Assembly (NCBI GenBank): GCA_023053685.1
Contig: JALIGW010000002.1
Span: 48,720,278 to 48,784,277, forward strand
Reading direction: 5' to 3'
Origin: Diadophis punctatus similis
Lineage: Eukaryota; Chordata; Lepidosauria; Squamata; Dipsadidae
Length of the DNA: 64,000 bases
The notes beneath the pieces are model-generated. The model did not search any database, had not been told where the DNA came from, and was given only the letters and a program-made list of their open reading frames with translations. Shown piece after piece: positions 1 to 13,100 of the stretch. Each line of letters begins with the position of its first letter. Positions within the stretch are counted from its first letter, which is position 1. The position numbers and the translations under genes are program-made.

Positions 1-1287
1 GGAATAAATTAAAGGTAGTAAATACAGTTTGTCACATCTTCCTGTCTTTTGAAGGAGGATACTCCAATTCATGCCTGCCTTTAGAGATCTGAGGATTTTT
101 TTTCTTCAAGTATTGAGTATAGGAGTGACTGACTTGCTGGATGAACTTTTTTTTCTTTTTTTCTTCCAGCACTTGTGTGTATTTATGTATATTTTATACG
201 TACATAATATTGCATTTTTGTTTATTTACATTGTGTTCTATTATAAGGTCCCTATAATTTTCACTTTATTGAATCAATATTTAAATCCATCAATAAGTAG
301 ATCAGCCAAGTAGATCAGACCAGTATACACACTCACACAGATACACACACTACTGTACTCACTTCGGTGGGTGTATATACATATGATTGGTCTCTGTCAT
401 AAATTATTTTTTGTTTCATGAATTAGTTGGGAAAAAGCAAGTGAAGAGGTGACACCATTGATGGATTGAAAAAATGTCTATTTGGGGGAAAGAGTTTAGG
501 ATGAAAATGATCCTTGTACTCCCCTCAAAAAAATTTTTTTTTGAAAAAGAAATGAAGTAATGTGAAGAATGCCAAAATGGGAAAATAGCAATGTGGGGGG
601 GGAAGCTTCCCCAGGACTGGGTATAAATGAATCCTAACTGCGATTTTGAAGGAGATGATAAAGACAGCACTTCAAATGAAAAAGAGAAGATACCATCCCA
701 AGTAAATGCTGACTTTCAAAATTGGAGTATTTTAGGAAATAGAACATTTAAACATTATAATTTTGGCTTCTTTGGTTGCCCTACTGGATAATGTTATGAT
801 CTAGCTTTTTCCTTTTGCATAATTTAGTTTTTCTAAAGTTGATAGCCAAATTACTTCCCTGCAGTAGCTAGCAAAGAGCATTTTGAAGAACTACTGTTTT
901 TAACATTACCACAAAATTACTATCTTGTTCATTGATGGTTGCATCTTAAAGGGAAGACATTAAATTATGATTCTTCTATTTGAAATAGTTCCTTTAGTGA
1001 TTTCGTCTAAAAAGCTCAGATCATAATTTCCAGTTTAGAGTTTAGTCTGAAGTCATTACATCATTTTCTCCTGGTGACTTCTTAAATGCTAATTTAAGTA
1101 TACAACATAAAATCCTTAATGCACGTTTGCAGTATTTATGAAGTATGATCCTATGTGTAGCTCCCACTGAGTTTGGTGGAGTTTACTCCTAAGACTAAAT
1201 TGAAAGTTCAATATATAGTTTATTTTTCATTTATTGTAGTGCCAGATATTTAAACCTATGAGCAGAGACTCTCTTCTGTTTTTAAAG
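1..1287. other. Non-coding, no recognised element
   Basis: AT-rich sequence. I looked for the missing N-terminal SRFBP1 exons and saw none. Probably intron of SRFBP1 or its upstream flank. Confidence 0.5.
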
Positions 1288-1620
1288 AAAGGTAAAGGTT
1301 TCTCCTGGCCAGTCGTGTCCGCTTGTAGGAGTCAGTGCTCATTTCTGTTTCTTAACTGAAGAAGCCAGTTTTGTCGGAAGACATTTCCGTGGTCTTTGGC
1401 CAACATGAATATATGTTGAAGTGTATGGAACGCTGTTACCTTCCCACCAAAGTGGTACCTATTTAGTCACATTTGCATGCTTTCAAACTGCTAGGTGATC
1501 AGGAGCTGGGCCAAGTAACGGAATTCAACCCATTTTGCATCATTTGGGTCTTGAACCCGGGCTGTCAGCTTTCCAGCTGACAAGTTCAGTGTCTTTAACT
1601 GCTGAGCCATTGTGCTCCCA
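1288..1620 (-). mobile_element. tRNA-derived SINE, Sauria type
   Basis: Read on the - strand it has a tRNA-like head with a degraded GGTTCAAG-type box B, then the body seen in other copies here (AAGTAACGG, CTAGCAGTTTG, GGTACCACTTTGGTGGGAAG), and ends in ACCTTTACC. Sauria SINEs are abundant in squamates. The copy is diverged, so old. Confidence 0.75.
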
Positions 1621-1659
1621 ACCTCCTGAGCCATTGCATCCTTAAGCTAGTTGTTGTTG

Positions 1660-2125
1660 TTGTTGTTTTACTATTATTCATTGGTTCGGCTCCTTTCTCT
1701 GTGGCAGGTCCCAATGGGTATTGATAGGGAGTGAGAGGTCAAGCCCTTGGCTGCTATTCTGTGATATACTACGGGGCTTGGTACATTCTCCACTCCTTTT
1801 CAACATCTATATGAAACCACTGAGTGAGATCATCCATCACCGTGGGTTGAGGTACATACTGTATGCTGATGACACCAACTCTATATTTCCACTCTTGGTG
1901 ACCCAAGTGATGCTGTTGCCACCCTTTCGTGGTGCCTGGAGGATGTGGGGGCCTGGATGGGTGACAACAGGCTTTGACTGAATCCTGGTAAGACCAAATG
2001 GCTTTGGGTGCACGGGGATCCGGGGATTTGTCACCTTGGACTCCCCGTGCACCCAAAGTAAAAAACCATTCAGGATCTAGTCTTTGCTGTTTTTGGAAAA
2101 GATTTGGAAAACTTCTGTGATTCAC
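1660..2125 (+). mobile_element. L2-type LINE fragment with reverse-transcriptase YADD motif
   Basis: The + frame reads GLVHSPLLFNIYMKPLSEI then YILYADDTNS, the palm region of an L2/CR1-clade reverse transcriptase with its YADD catalytic box. Frame breaks follow. It is a dead fragment of a non-LTR retrotransposon. Confidence 0.75.
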
Positions 2126-2204
2126 CGGCTGTAACTAGATTCTTATTGCTGTTGGATTTTAATAAGTATATCTTACTGCAGTAAGTACTTGTTTTTAAAA
2201 AAAG

Positions 2205-2760
2205 TGTTGTGGCCAGGTCGAGTCCAGTGCAATTAGCAGCCGATCCCGAGGATTCAGAGGTAGTGAGGGTGCAGTACAGAAGACCGGTGTTCCTGGCACC
2301 AGAGACAGAGTGTGAAGAGGACGTGGGGTCAGAGGCTGGCGAACAATTAGAGCCTGATGCATCTCCTGAGATTAGTGACTCAGGAGAAGAGGAGGAGCCT
2401 CTTCTTGATGCCAGAGCGCGCAGGTCCTCAAAGAGACATGAGTGACTAATCAGGAGGAGGCTTCTTCATGAGTAATACTGCAGGTCTTGACCACACACTG
2501 AGGGTATTTAAGGGTCTGTCACGAGGGGCTTCGTTGCAGAGAACAACCCCGTTCTGTGTTTCCAGCATCTTGATCTCGATCTCACTTTCTCTTGTGTCTT
2601 CGGCTTGGATTTTAAATGTGAACATTTTTCCTGTGCTAATTGGACTTGGGCTTCGGCCAAATCTCTGAGTTTGAGATAAGACTATCTGCCTGTTTCTCTG
2701 GGACTCTAGCCAACTACTGAGAAGGCCTCGGTGTAAATAACTAATTAATACCTGATATTC
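2205..2760 (+). repeat. Possible solo LTR or LTR-like repeat block
   Basis: A GC-richer, sharply bounded block in AT-rich DNA. It has a TATTTAAG promoter-like box at about 2,506, then a CT-rich stretch and AATAACTAATTAA near the end, which resembles U3-R-U5 order. A 78-codon acidic open frame crosses the first half. I did not find matched TG...CA ends or a target duplication, so the class is uncertain. Confidence 0.3.
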
Positions 2761-3371
2761 TTTTGAAAAGATTTAACTCTTGCTAAGACTTTCTTGGAAG
2801 TAAAAGTGTATTGTTCCCAATTCATTCCCGTGCATCTTATTTTGGGGGGCATACCTGTGGGGACAGAACAAAAAGTTAGTTTTTTTATTGCAATGCATTA
2901 ACATTAAAAGTATAGCAGAGTTTTAAAAACTGAAAATGGTGTTGATATAGTTAATTTTTCCCTATTTATCAATTCATTACCTTATAAAGAAGTGACATTT
3001 TAACCTAAGTAGTATGTGAACAACTTGAAAGCTATATTTAATATTGAGCATATTGAGAAATATTATTGCAATGTATCATAACAAGTTTGCCAAAATAGAA
3101 TATATTGCCTCATCCTTTATTATTATTTACCTTTAATTAGTGGGAAATGCTGTATTTTCCAGGACAGATAAGAAATTATTTCCAAAAACTATTCTTCAGT
3201 GTCTGGAATAATGCCACTTTTCTAATTTTTCAACATTACTCTTTTAACCACTCCTCGTACATGATAGACTCATAATTCTTGATAAATGAGTTCCAAAGAT
3301 TTGGTACATACCGTAATTTAATACTACATTGACATCTTTAACATTTAAAGGGGATAGCATAATTAAAAAAA

Positions 3372-3690
3372 ACAGATAAAGGTTTCCCCTGTGTAATTGT
3401 GTCCGACTCTATGAGGTGATGCTTCTTTTCCTAGCTAAGGGAGCTAGCATTGCGTGAAGTCGCTTCCGTGGTCATTTGGCCAACATAACTCTACACTGAG
3501 GCACAGGGAATGCTGTTTTCTTCCCACTGAAGTGGTACCTATTTAACTAGTTGCTTTTCCACACTTTCGAACTGCTAGCTTGGCAGAAGCTGGAACAAGG
3601 ACAGAAGGTCACCCCATCACATGGTGCTTGGGTCTTGAATTACTAACCTGGTTGATAAGCCAACATCTAACTGCTAGGTTACCATGCCTC
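3372..3690 (-). mobile_element. tRNA-derived SINE, Sauria type
   Basis: Same body and ACCTTTATC-type end as the copy at 1.3 kb, in the same orientation. The tRNA-like head lies near 3,690. Several small indels mark it as an old copy. Confidence 0.72.
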
Positions 3691-3695
3691 TCACA

Positions 3696-5304
3696 TATGT
3701 CTGCTTACATGCATTAAAATACAATTCCCAAAAACTGACAAATGATCAAAGAACCATATTGTATAGGTCAATATCACATTTTTACGCCTCCAACAGAAAA
3801 CATTGATGTCCTTCCGTTTGAATTCATTATTTAGGGAGTCCAGTAAACTCATATTAAAAATTTTGATGAATTTTTAATCACAAATCTGTTCATACTATTT
3901 TAATATTTTTAAGAGTTGGAGCCATTGATAGAGCATTATTGGAGATTCCAATTCTTTAGGTCATATTTAAACTACTCCAAAATGTTCACTTAAAAAAAAC
4001 AACCTCCTGCCCTTTTGATGGAAATTGAGTTTATTTTGTCATAGATTCATTTCAATATGAAAGCTTCCTGGGCCTTTGAAGTGGTCAAAGTGTCTGACTC
4101 ATATTGAGCCATTCAAAATGGTTGTTGAAAATGCTACACTGTTGTGAACTAAAAGCTCAAATTTAACTTAAATCAGGAAAAAAAATCCTTAAAATAATCA
4201 CTACATAATAATTGGTTTAAAGGCATAATCCCAGCTTCCACCCCTTCTAGTCAATAAAAGATTTTACTCCCTATAATAAAAGTAGATTTTTCCCCTTAAT
4301 AATTAAATATTCATGAGTATTATTATCAAAACTGTTCTGTGCCACAATATGATGCAAAGATTTCTGACAGCTGCCACTCCTGGAAATAAAATGCCTTTTA
4401 CCTGTATATGTTGTTCCAAGCACTTGCTCTGACCCCAAGGCAAATAGATAATAGCTTTACAACATAGCCCATAGAATATGTTTTAGATTCTTCTATGCAT
4501 CTTCTTGTTATATCTGACCATGCTGCTATTACATTAACTCTTTGATTTAAAAAGTTTATGCTAGTTATGGAAAGTATTTTAAAACTGCCTTGTTACCAAA
4601 GGAGGGAAGAGCTCTACTAACAATAGCAGCTAGGCAGATCTGTAAGGGAGAAAGTGTTCTCATAGACATTCAAGTCTCAAAAGTGCTTAAACCCAAGCTG
4701 TTTAGAAAGTTTAACATCAAAATCATTAAGTTTGGCCACTAGCAAATCAATAGTCAGTAGAGCTCTTTCAGCACTTGTCTAATTTGGCATCACACAATCA
4801 TTTATTCTCATCTTGCCTACAGTTCTACATTTTGAAAGTTCCATGCTTAGTCTCCTAAGCTCTTAAGAAGCAAGTCAATACTTTTTTTTGCAAATGTCTT
4901 AAAATACAACGTCTCCAAACTTATTATATGTTGCATATCATTCTTGGAAAGTACCCTGTTTGCATATTTTCACATATTTTCCAACTGTTGTCAAAATGGG
5001 ACATAGCCAAATGCAAGTCAAGGCATCTGAGAAAGTTTAAAATAGCAGGGAAAAAGCATTGCTAATTGTGAAGCCATTAAGCTGAAAGTGACGTGTGCTT
5101 TACTAGTATAAGTCTGTGTTAATATTTAGCAACACAATTTAATGCAGTCTTAGAAAAAGTACAGGAAGAAACCTTGCCCAGATTGACAGGAAGAAGTTAT
5201 GGATGATCCTAGTTGGTCTCCTCCATATTGATTTAATAATAGTCCTCTACTGCCTCAAAAATTCCATGGAAGAGAAAGCTGACATTGCAAGTCAAATGGC
5301 ATGC
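3696..5304. other. Non-coding, no recognised element
   Basis: AT-rich single-copy-looking sequence with many stops in all frames. No exon, repeat end or palindrome noticed. Confidence 0.5.
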
Positions 5305-5312
5305 TTCTAGAA

Positions 5313-5484
5313 CAGTGGTTCTCAACCTTCCTAATGCCGCCACCCGCCCCCGCACCTCCACCGCGACCCACCCCACCGCCGCCATTTGGGTTCTTTTACC
5401 CTCTGCACATGCGCAGAACGCTTTGCGCATGCGCAGAGGGTAAAAGAACCCAAATGGCGGCGTCCCCCAGGTTGAGAATTGCTG
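5313..5484. mobile_element. hAT-type palindromic MITE with perfect 8-bp TSD
   Basis: Terminal repeats CAGTGGTTCTCAACCT and, inverted, CAGCAATTCTCAACCT. It is flanked by the identical 8-bp duplication TTCTAGAA at 5305-5312 and 5485-5492. The body is a foldback of CCATTTGGGTTCTTTTACCC around TGCGCATGCGCA. An 8-bp TSD and CAG...CTG ends are diagnostic of hAT transposons. Confidence 0.92.
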
Positions 5485-5802
5485 TTCTAGAATATTTAAG
5501 AGCAGCTGTAGATGGAGCACTGTAAACACAGAAGACAACCTAGGAGATTACCTTTACTAAGTAACCTTTATGCCCACTTCTAGTTATGTGCCATAAGATA
5601 TGTTAAATAAACTTTATGGAAAACTGTTAGGCTGGGGAAGAATTTTTTGTTTGCAAAGCTGTAAAAACAACTATTATAGCTTTGTAAACCTTTTCAGATA
5701 AAATTCATAATTATCACAGAATTAGCTTTCCTATAAAAACAATGCTATCGAGAACTGAATGTAAACGTATAGATGGAGATACTATAGAAAGGTAGTCAAA
5801 AG

Positions 5803-6415
5803 CAGTGGTCTCCAGTTTGGCGGCTCGGCTGGGGGGGGGAGAGAGGAACCTTGCTGTTTGAGGTGGACTAGTGCACATGTGCATGCACACACAGCTCCAC
5901 TCACACAAGAGAGAAGAGAAGCCTTTGGGGCGTGGTTTCGCGCTCCTTCAGGCTTCTCCGCGCCAAAAGCTGAGGCCTGAAGCAGTGCGAGATTGCTCCC
6001 CCAAAGCCTTTTGTCCATTTGCAAAATCTTTTGGTGTGGAGAAGAGAAGCCTTTGGGGGCGCAGTCTCATGTGCCTTCAGACTCACTGAGGCTGCCCAAC
6101 GCTCCAAAAGTGTATCAGGTGTCCTGTGCAGGCAGCCTCAGCGAGTCAGCAAAGCTGAGCAGGGTGCACTCATCCCACTCAGCCTCTGCTCTCACCATTC
6201 CATTTTTGGAGCATCAGAAGCAGGCCGCTTGGTGGCCCAGTAGCCCGGCTGGGGGGGGGGGAGAGAAGGGACCAAGCCACATGGGCAGTTCCACTCATGT
6301 AAGAGAGAAGCCTTTGGGGCGCCGTTCACGCAAGTGGAGCTGCGTGTATGCACTGGCCCTCCTCTCATGCAGCCCAATTCTGAATAGACCACAGCCTGGG
6401 GGTTAGGGATCCCTG
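5803..6415. mobile_element. hAT-type nonautonomous element with perfect 8-bp TSD
   Basis: Starts CAGTGGTCTCC and ends GGGATCCCTG, flanked by identical GTCAAAAG copies at 5795-5802 and 6416-6423. The interior has three diverged copies of a GAAGCCTTTGGGGCG-containing segment and two G-runs. No transposase frame is seen. Confidence 0.85.
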
Positions 6416-7101
6416 GTCAAAAGAACTAGCAGAAGACACTGTCTATTTTTTTGTTTTTTGTTTTTTAGAATTATTGTCCCTAACCTTGCCTTTGTGTCAG
6501 CATGCCTAATTCCTATCTGGCATTTCTGCTATCCACCACCCCAGTAACTGTTACAGGTCATCAGGAGTAGGTAAAGGTGATGGAGAAAAGTTGCACTGAA
6601 TAGCATTTCAGCACCTGGTCTAGAATGTAAGCTTTACTTTGTAAACAAGCACAATTATGTGTTTACTTTCACTAGTTGCACTAAACTAGGCAGGGTCTAT
6701 TCTTGAATCCTGTTTCATCTGGGCCAATTCTATTTACTTCTCTGGCCATTATCATTCTACAAGAAAGGACCTCAGATTTTTTGAGTGTAATACCGGTATG
6801 TATTTTATTTGCAATGTTTTTCATTACTTGAATTTCTGAGGGTTGTTAGTTTGAAAAGTAGGATATAAATAATTGCAACAAATAATTATATTTTTGGTTT
6901 TTTGTGTGTTTTTCTTTTGCTTTAATAAATTTTACTTCGTTTTTTGTGTCTGTACTTATCTTTAACTAATTACTCTATTGACTGCTCCCCCTGAACAGAA
7001 AACAGAAAAAAACACTAACATTTGTGTTTTGCTTGTTTCTTGCACTGAAACTGCTCACAGAAATGCACGGAGGAAATAACCAGTTCTGCTATATTTTCTA
7101 G

Positions 7102-7173
7102 GAAATAAAACTTGATCAGGTTACCAAATCAGCACTTGGAAAAGAAATTGACTTTGGGATTATCTGTAAAAAG
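7102..7173 (+). CDS. SRFBP1: SRFBP1 internal coding exon (VTKSALG exon)
   Basis: A 72-nt phase-0 exon of 24 codons between a tctag acceptor and a gtatga donor. It encodes EIKLDQVTKSALGKEIDFG followed by IICKK, matching the segment ELKPDIVTKSALG of vertebrate SRFBP1. The next exon is 4.5 kb away. Confidence 0.9.
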
Positions 7174-10100
7174 GTATGATGCTTTCAACTTTTCTTAAAA
7201 GTATTTTTGTTTGGAAAGTCTCAAGATGCTTATGACAAGATGTGGTCACAAATGTGAGGATTGGTCACAACGTTTTTGTTTTCACTATCATAATTTTGAG
7301 TGGTTGGCAAATGAGGCAATTAGTAAGCGAGGACTATAAGTTTTTTTTATTGTTCTGAAATAACAAAAATCCACCTATTCTCAAGAGTGGGAACGATGAT
7401 TATGTTGTTTCATTATGTTTGTGTCATCAACGCACAACTCAGTCTTTGATCAGAGATCCTGAGATTTCCAAATTTCTGCTTATTTCATCTTTCTCTTTTT
7501 CCTCCTTTTTTTCTTTATTCAAACAAAAACAAAGCCAGTTACATGTAGTGAGTGAGTCTAAAAGGTAGGTAAGGATGACCGTAGCACTATGTATCAGCCA
7601 ATGGTATAATCCCTGGTTCCAGCAAAGCAACAGTATTATATTCCATTGAACAAAATATGGGAGCTTGGATATATTGAATAGTTTTCATTTATAATAACAA
7701 ATAACAGTCATAATAACAAACAAGTTTTGTTATTAATATACAATTGAAGAAGTTGCATGATTGTTTATGAACATATTTGTAAGGTCATGATTAGATCAAT
7801 AACTCCAGATTTGGTCAATACATTTATTCTCTGGTTTTTCTTCATATGTAAATATTTCACCTTTTAATTATCCAAGTATAAACAATTAAAAGGAAAGTAT
7901 AAATTATTTTTAACTCTTGAGAGTGGTTTGGGAATACATTTAGTATAAAAAGAGAAAATTAGTTGTGGAGATTAACAGGAAGGTACATTTTTTATATTGA
8001 ACATCTACCAAGACTGTCTTTGGTCACTTTTCCACCATCTAGATTACAGTTGGGTTGCTGTAAAATTAAGAATTTTCCTAACAGATCTAAAGGTAATCTT
8101 GTACTTAGAGATTGATTGATTGTTGCAGTTATTTAGGACTCAGTCATATTAAACACCTTGCTTTAATACATGTATGTAGGTTGGTAGGTATTTATATTAA
8201 ATTATGAGATTCAATTCTATCAGGACATTTATTTAAAAACAGAGCAATGTGTCACACTACATTCAATCTGAATGCATTTTTTCAATGAGCATTAAAGCTG
8301 TTTGTCAAGTGATTTCAGAAATGTAGGAATGCAGTCTCACAAACCAGTATTGTTTTGATGGATTAAGACTCTTTAACTTTGAAAATGTTACTTTGTTATT
8401 TTTCAAATGCTTTGAAAAATGTTGGCATTTCTTAATGCATTAATAACCAAACACATGATTACTTAAAGAAACTCTTTACATTCTTTTATTTAAAAGAAAT
8501 GTATGTGTTGTCCCGAAGCCACTAAATGAATGAATAAATAAATAAATAGTGAAGCCTTTGTGGCTTAGCAGCTCTTACTGAATTCATGTTCACTTTATAT
8601 TGTATGAACGTGGAATTCTATCACAGGCGTGGTTTTGCTCTTTACTTGTATTTTTGCATCTAAAATATTTGCAGTATGAAGGTGGAGATTTCACTAGGGG
8701 AGTTGGTTTTGTTTTGTTTTGGTTTTTTGCTTGTGCTTTTAATTCTGCACACCTTTAGGGCAATACCATTGCTTAGTTATCTTAATGTTTTTCAAACTTG
8801 TCAACTTTTAAGATGTGTGGACTCCCAGTGCTGCTCAGAGTTCCTTGGATGCCAAAGTACCAATAATATCTAAATATTCTTATTTCCTCAAATGCAACAA
8901 GATTAGTATTTTAGAGATATGTTTTACAGATTTAAAAGAGCTCTTTGATCTTGGCTGAAATGGAAACGACTGTGGATGTATAAAACCACAGTTTCCTGAT
9001 AAATTTCCATGGCAAACAGATGTGAACTTTAAACAGAAATAGCTGTGATTACTTTGGGAACATTGGTGATGAGAGAATGTTACATGGAAGTGTAAAATTT
9101 GCCTGCTATGACTAATTCTGTTCCAGTAAGGTACATGAATAAATCTTCTGATCCTCAGTAAATGTGTATATTTGAACTGTGCTCTTGAATATTTTCAGAG
9201 CAGTAGAATTTTTTTTTTTACCTAATTAGTATCTCCCTTCATGCCAAAGAATATACCTTTTAGCCAAACTAGTTCAAGAAAAAGTTAGTTATAAATATTC
9301 CTGTCTTGGATTACTATTTAAATGGAAGAATACTTAACTTGAATATTTTGTTTATTTATAGTCTTAGGTTTTACTATGATCATAAGCTCAGATTCCCTGA
9401 GTGTGTCAATTCTGTTGATGATCATCTCACCTGCATATAAACCTTTTGATGAAGCTGAATGAATATTTCCCTTGCCATAACCTGCAGGATGTCCACGTCA
9501 ACTTGCCCAAGTAGGAGAAATTTCCCCATTTTATATATCCTGCTCGGGCACTATGGACAGCTGCTGATGGCCTTGAAGAAACTCTGCAGTGACAGTTACA
9601 AGAATACGTTTTAAGCCAAGAAAATGAAGGCATTAGAAAGAAAATCAAATTGATTGCACCTTAATTCCCTGGGGTATAAGAGAGAGAGGGAAGGGAAAAC
9701 ATAATTAGCCGTTCAAGATTCTGTTACTGTAGCCTATAAGAATAATCTGAGACCCAAGAGCTTATTAGACAATGCTTGGATTGTGAGCAAGTATTATTCT
9801 TTGATGCATGCATAGGGTTAGAAAATATTTCTTTAACACCAGACATGGACAAAATCCACGCAGCACAAAATCTTTGTGACCCCAATAAGAAAAGCTAATA
9901 TAAAGAAATTATTTCAAGGAGCTTTTGTCTGTTGTGGTAATGTTCTTGAGTAGATGTCAGGATTCTTTTCAGTTGAGTTTCAGGGAGGGACATAGAACCA
10001 AAACACTTCAAGTTTGTAGTTGACATCTGGACAGAGCCAGGATAAAGATGGTGGCTCAGTGGTTTAATGATGCTGGAGATGGTGTTTTCTCCAGTGGTTT

Positions 10101-13100
10101 GAGTCCTAGCACTGGCATGGCGGTGTGAGCTCCTGTCACTCTTCTCAGCTTCTGCCTACCTAGCAGTTAGAAAGCATGTTATACTGTATGTGAGTAGATA
10201 AATAGGTACCATGTTGGTGGGGAGACAAGCTGGTGCTTCATGTGGATAGTTAAAATCCTGCTGGTGCTAGTTGCAAAGCCCATTTGCGAGGTGATAGTGG
10301 AGGGAAAGAGACTCCGATAATACTTCAGGAAAGCCGCTCATCTTACTGGTGCGGAGCTAGCTCACCCCATATAGTGCACCTTGGAAAGCGTGCGAGTATG
10401 AGCCAAATAGGGCTAGCAGTCTTAGGCAGCCAAACTACTATTCTGCATTAGCATTGCCATCACCTGGCTGATGTAACACCACCATACACTAAATAAATAA
10501 AATCAGTGGTTTTCTTATACCATAGATAATGTTTTCTTTCTGAATTGATTCTGGAGATTAAAAGTGGGAGGCATGGTGTTGTAATAATTCTCCTTCCTCC
10601 ATAACTAGTTGTATTCAGTGTTGATTGGGGTGTAAGCTGCCAGTGCTTTTGTCACTCATGTTTAACATGAAGACACTGGGAGATGTTATCTGCCAAGGTG
10701 AGGTCAGGAATCATCTGTATACTAATAATACCCAGCTGTATATCTCACATTTGGGTCAGCCAACGATCCCATTGAGGTCTAGTCCAAGTACATAAGAGTT
10801 GTTCAGATCTGGATGGAGAGGTTCTGGCTGCCTACTCCTGATTGTTCTGGTACTAAGAATTTTGTGTTTAGTTCTGAATGCAAATGCGCTTTTCTGGATA
10901 GAACTGATGCTCAGTTTGTGGCTCTTCAGGACTTAGAACTCATGCTCAATGAAGGAATGATGGAAATTTAATTCCCAGATCAGGATTTTGTGGAATTTTC
11001 TTCTATGTCTGGTTGAGATCCTAAATAATAGCTCTGGGTTCTCCAATGATGCAACATTGGTTTCATTTATCAAATATGGAGCATATTCCATATAAGATCA
11101 ATTACTGTAATTCGCTTTGTAAAAACTACAACATCCTTTCAGAGAATTGCAATTTAGACTGTCTAAATTCTAAGATGTGGAAAAGACAAAGCATATAAAA
11201 TCAAGGTCTATTGAATTCAGTTCAATTTATTTAGTCAATAAAATGTCAAGCAGTAGATTCTTAGGTGTTTAAATTTACATGTATTAAGAGACTATGTAGC
11301 TTGAATGCTTTGGAGGAAATTAAGGTATTTTAACAAAGGCAAAATGCACATTATTTCCCTCTTTTGAAACCAGACATTCCACCACAAAAATCTCTAGGAG
11401 GATCTGGGACTTCAAGGAGCAAATATCAGCTTTTGGTTGAAGTGGTATTCTACCACTTTGAATAGCATATAGACAGTTCTTAAGCAAGGTGACAGCTCTA
11501 ATTTGGGATTGAAAGGTTCATGGACATAATGCTGAGCTTCGCAATACACCCTTGTTTCAAGGAACATTCTTGCAGAATCAAATACCTCTTTGTGTACTTT
11601 TCTGTTTTGTTCCTATGTTCTCATTTAACATAATTTTTCATTTCCCTAATATAGCCCAGTTCTACAGCAAGAGACAGAGCAATTGCTAGATTGACATCTC
11701 ATCCATTACTGAAGACCAAAATTGCTAATATTAAAGGTAGGCAGAATTTACTCCAACTCATCTGTGTACGAGATTGTTTTCTAAATTTGCAGTCTCTTAC
11801 TTGAATATATCTTAAACCATACAGCAATATGTCTATATGTTGTTAGCCTCCAAAGAAGAACATTTATAGTTGCCATGGAGTTTAAATATTTTTTCATTCT
11901 GTTCACCTGTAGGAAAGGGGGAAGAACTCCAGAATCACCAAGAAAATTAGTTGATGCTCCAACTTCACATAATCCAAATAGTTGCAGTAATTTTTGTGTA
12001 AAAATAAAGCTGCTTTAAGTCATGCATAATGTTACATTTATATCTTCTCCATCGTGGGTGGATCCATCATTCAGGTAGGACTTTCCCAAATGCATATCCC
12101 GCTCCCGAAGGTGCTAAAGTTCCTTCCGAAGGGGCTGAACATGGGAGACAGACCCATGTTCAGTCCCTTCTGAAGGAACTTTAGCACCTTCGGGAGCGGG
12201 ATATGCGTTGGAGAAAGTCCTACCTGAATGATGGTTCCACCTGATGAAAAGGGCATATCAGGTACCCTGTTTCCCTCAAAATAAGACATCCCCTGATAAT
12301 AAGCCCAATCAAGCTTTTGAGTGCATGGCAATAAGGCCAAGCTCTTATTTCAGGGTTCAAAAAAATATAAGACAGGGTCTTATTTTCGGGGAAACACGGT
12401 AGGTACAATGCCCCTTCTAGTAGAAGATTGATAAGCTACAAAACTTTTAATTAATATTCTTACTCTTACTCTTTTTGAAACTAAAAACTAATGAAAAGAA
12501 CCAAGGACTCTAACATTCCTAGTAATACTGTGAAAGTAACACAATTAGTACAAAAGACATATAGTTCATTAAATAATGATTTTGGAGAGCTGTAAACTAC
12601 TTAAACTTCTATATAGCAGGGTTGTTTTATAACTTCTTTACCATTGCTGTGCTTATATACAAGTTGTTGCTATTTTTTTTTAATCAAGCCTGGGTTTTTT
12701 TTTCCCTAGCTGCGGTGGAAGACTTTAAAAATGCAAGACAGAAGCCAGCTACAGCTATTTCTTCAACGGAACAACAACTAGAAGAGCAGCTTAATAAACA
12801 TCCTGAGGAGACCCAGCATTCTGTTAGTAGTGAAACCCTTAAACAAGCTGAATCTCAAGATAAAACAAAGGCAATCAAAAAAGCACAAATTGATAAAGGG
12901 GGAAAACATATTTTTGAGAGTGGAATAGAGAAAATGGCAGATAATATGAAAAAATGTCCCTCATATACTTCTGCTGTGCCTGACACAGAAAATGACAAAT
13001 TAATTCATCAGGATCAAATTGGAAACTCCGAATATTCACAAGAAAAAGTATGTTTGAATGACATTGTAAACAAGACAGTAGGTGACTCTGATGAAGATGT

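Noticed and set aside
1..7101. Possible N-terminal SRFBP1 exons
   Set aside because: No segment encoding the expected basic helix or LLEEI-type motif with splice sites was found; more likely upstream of the window.
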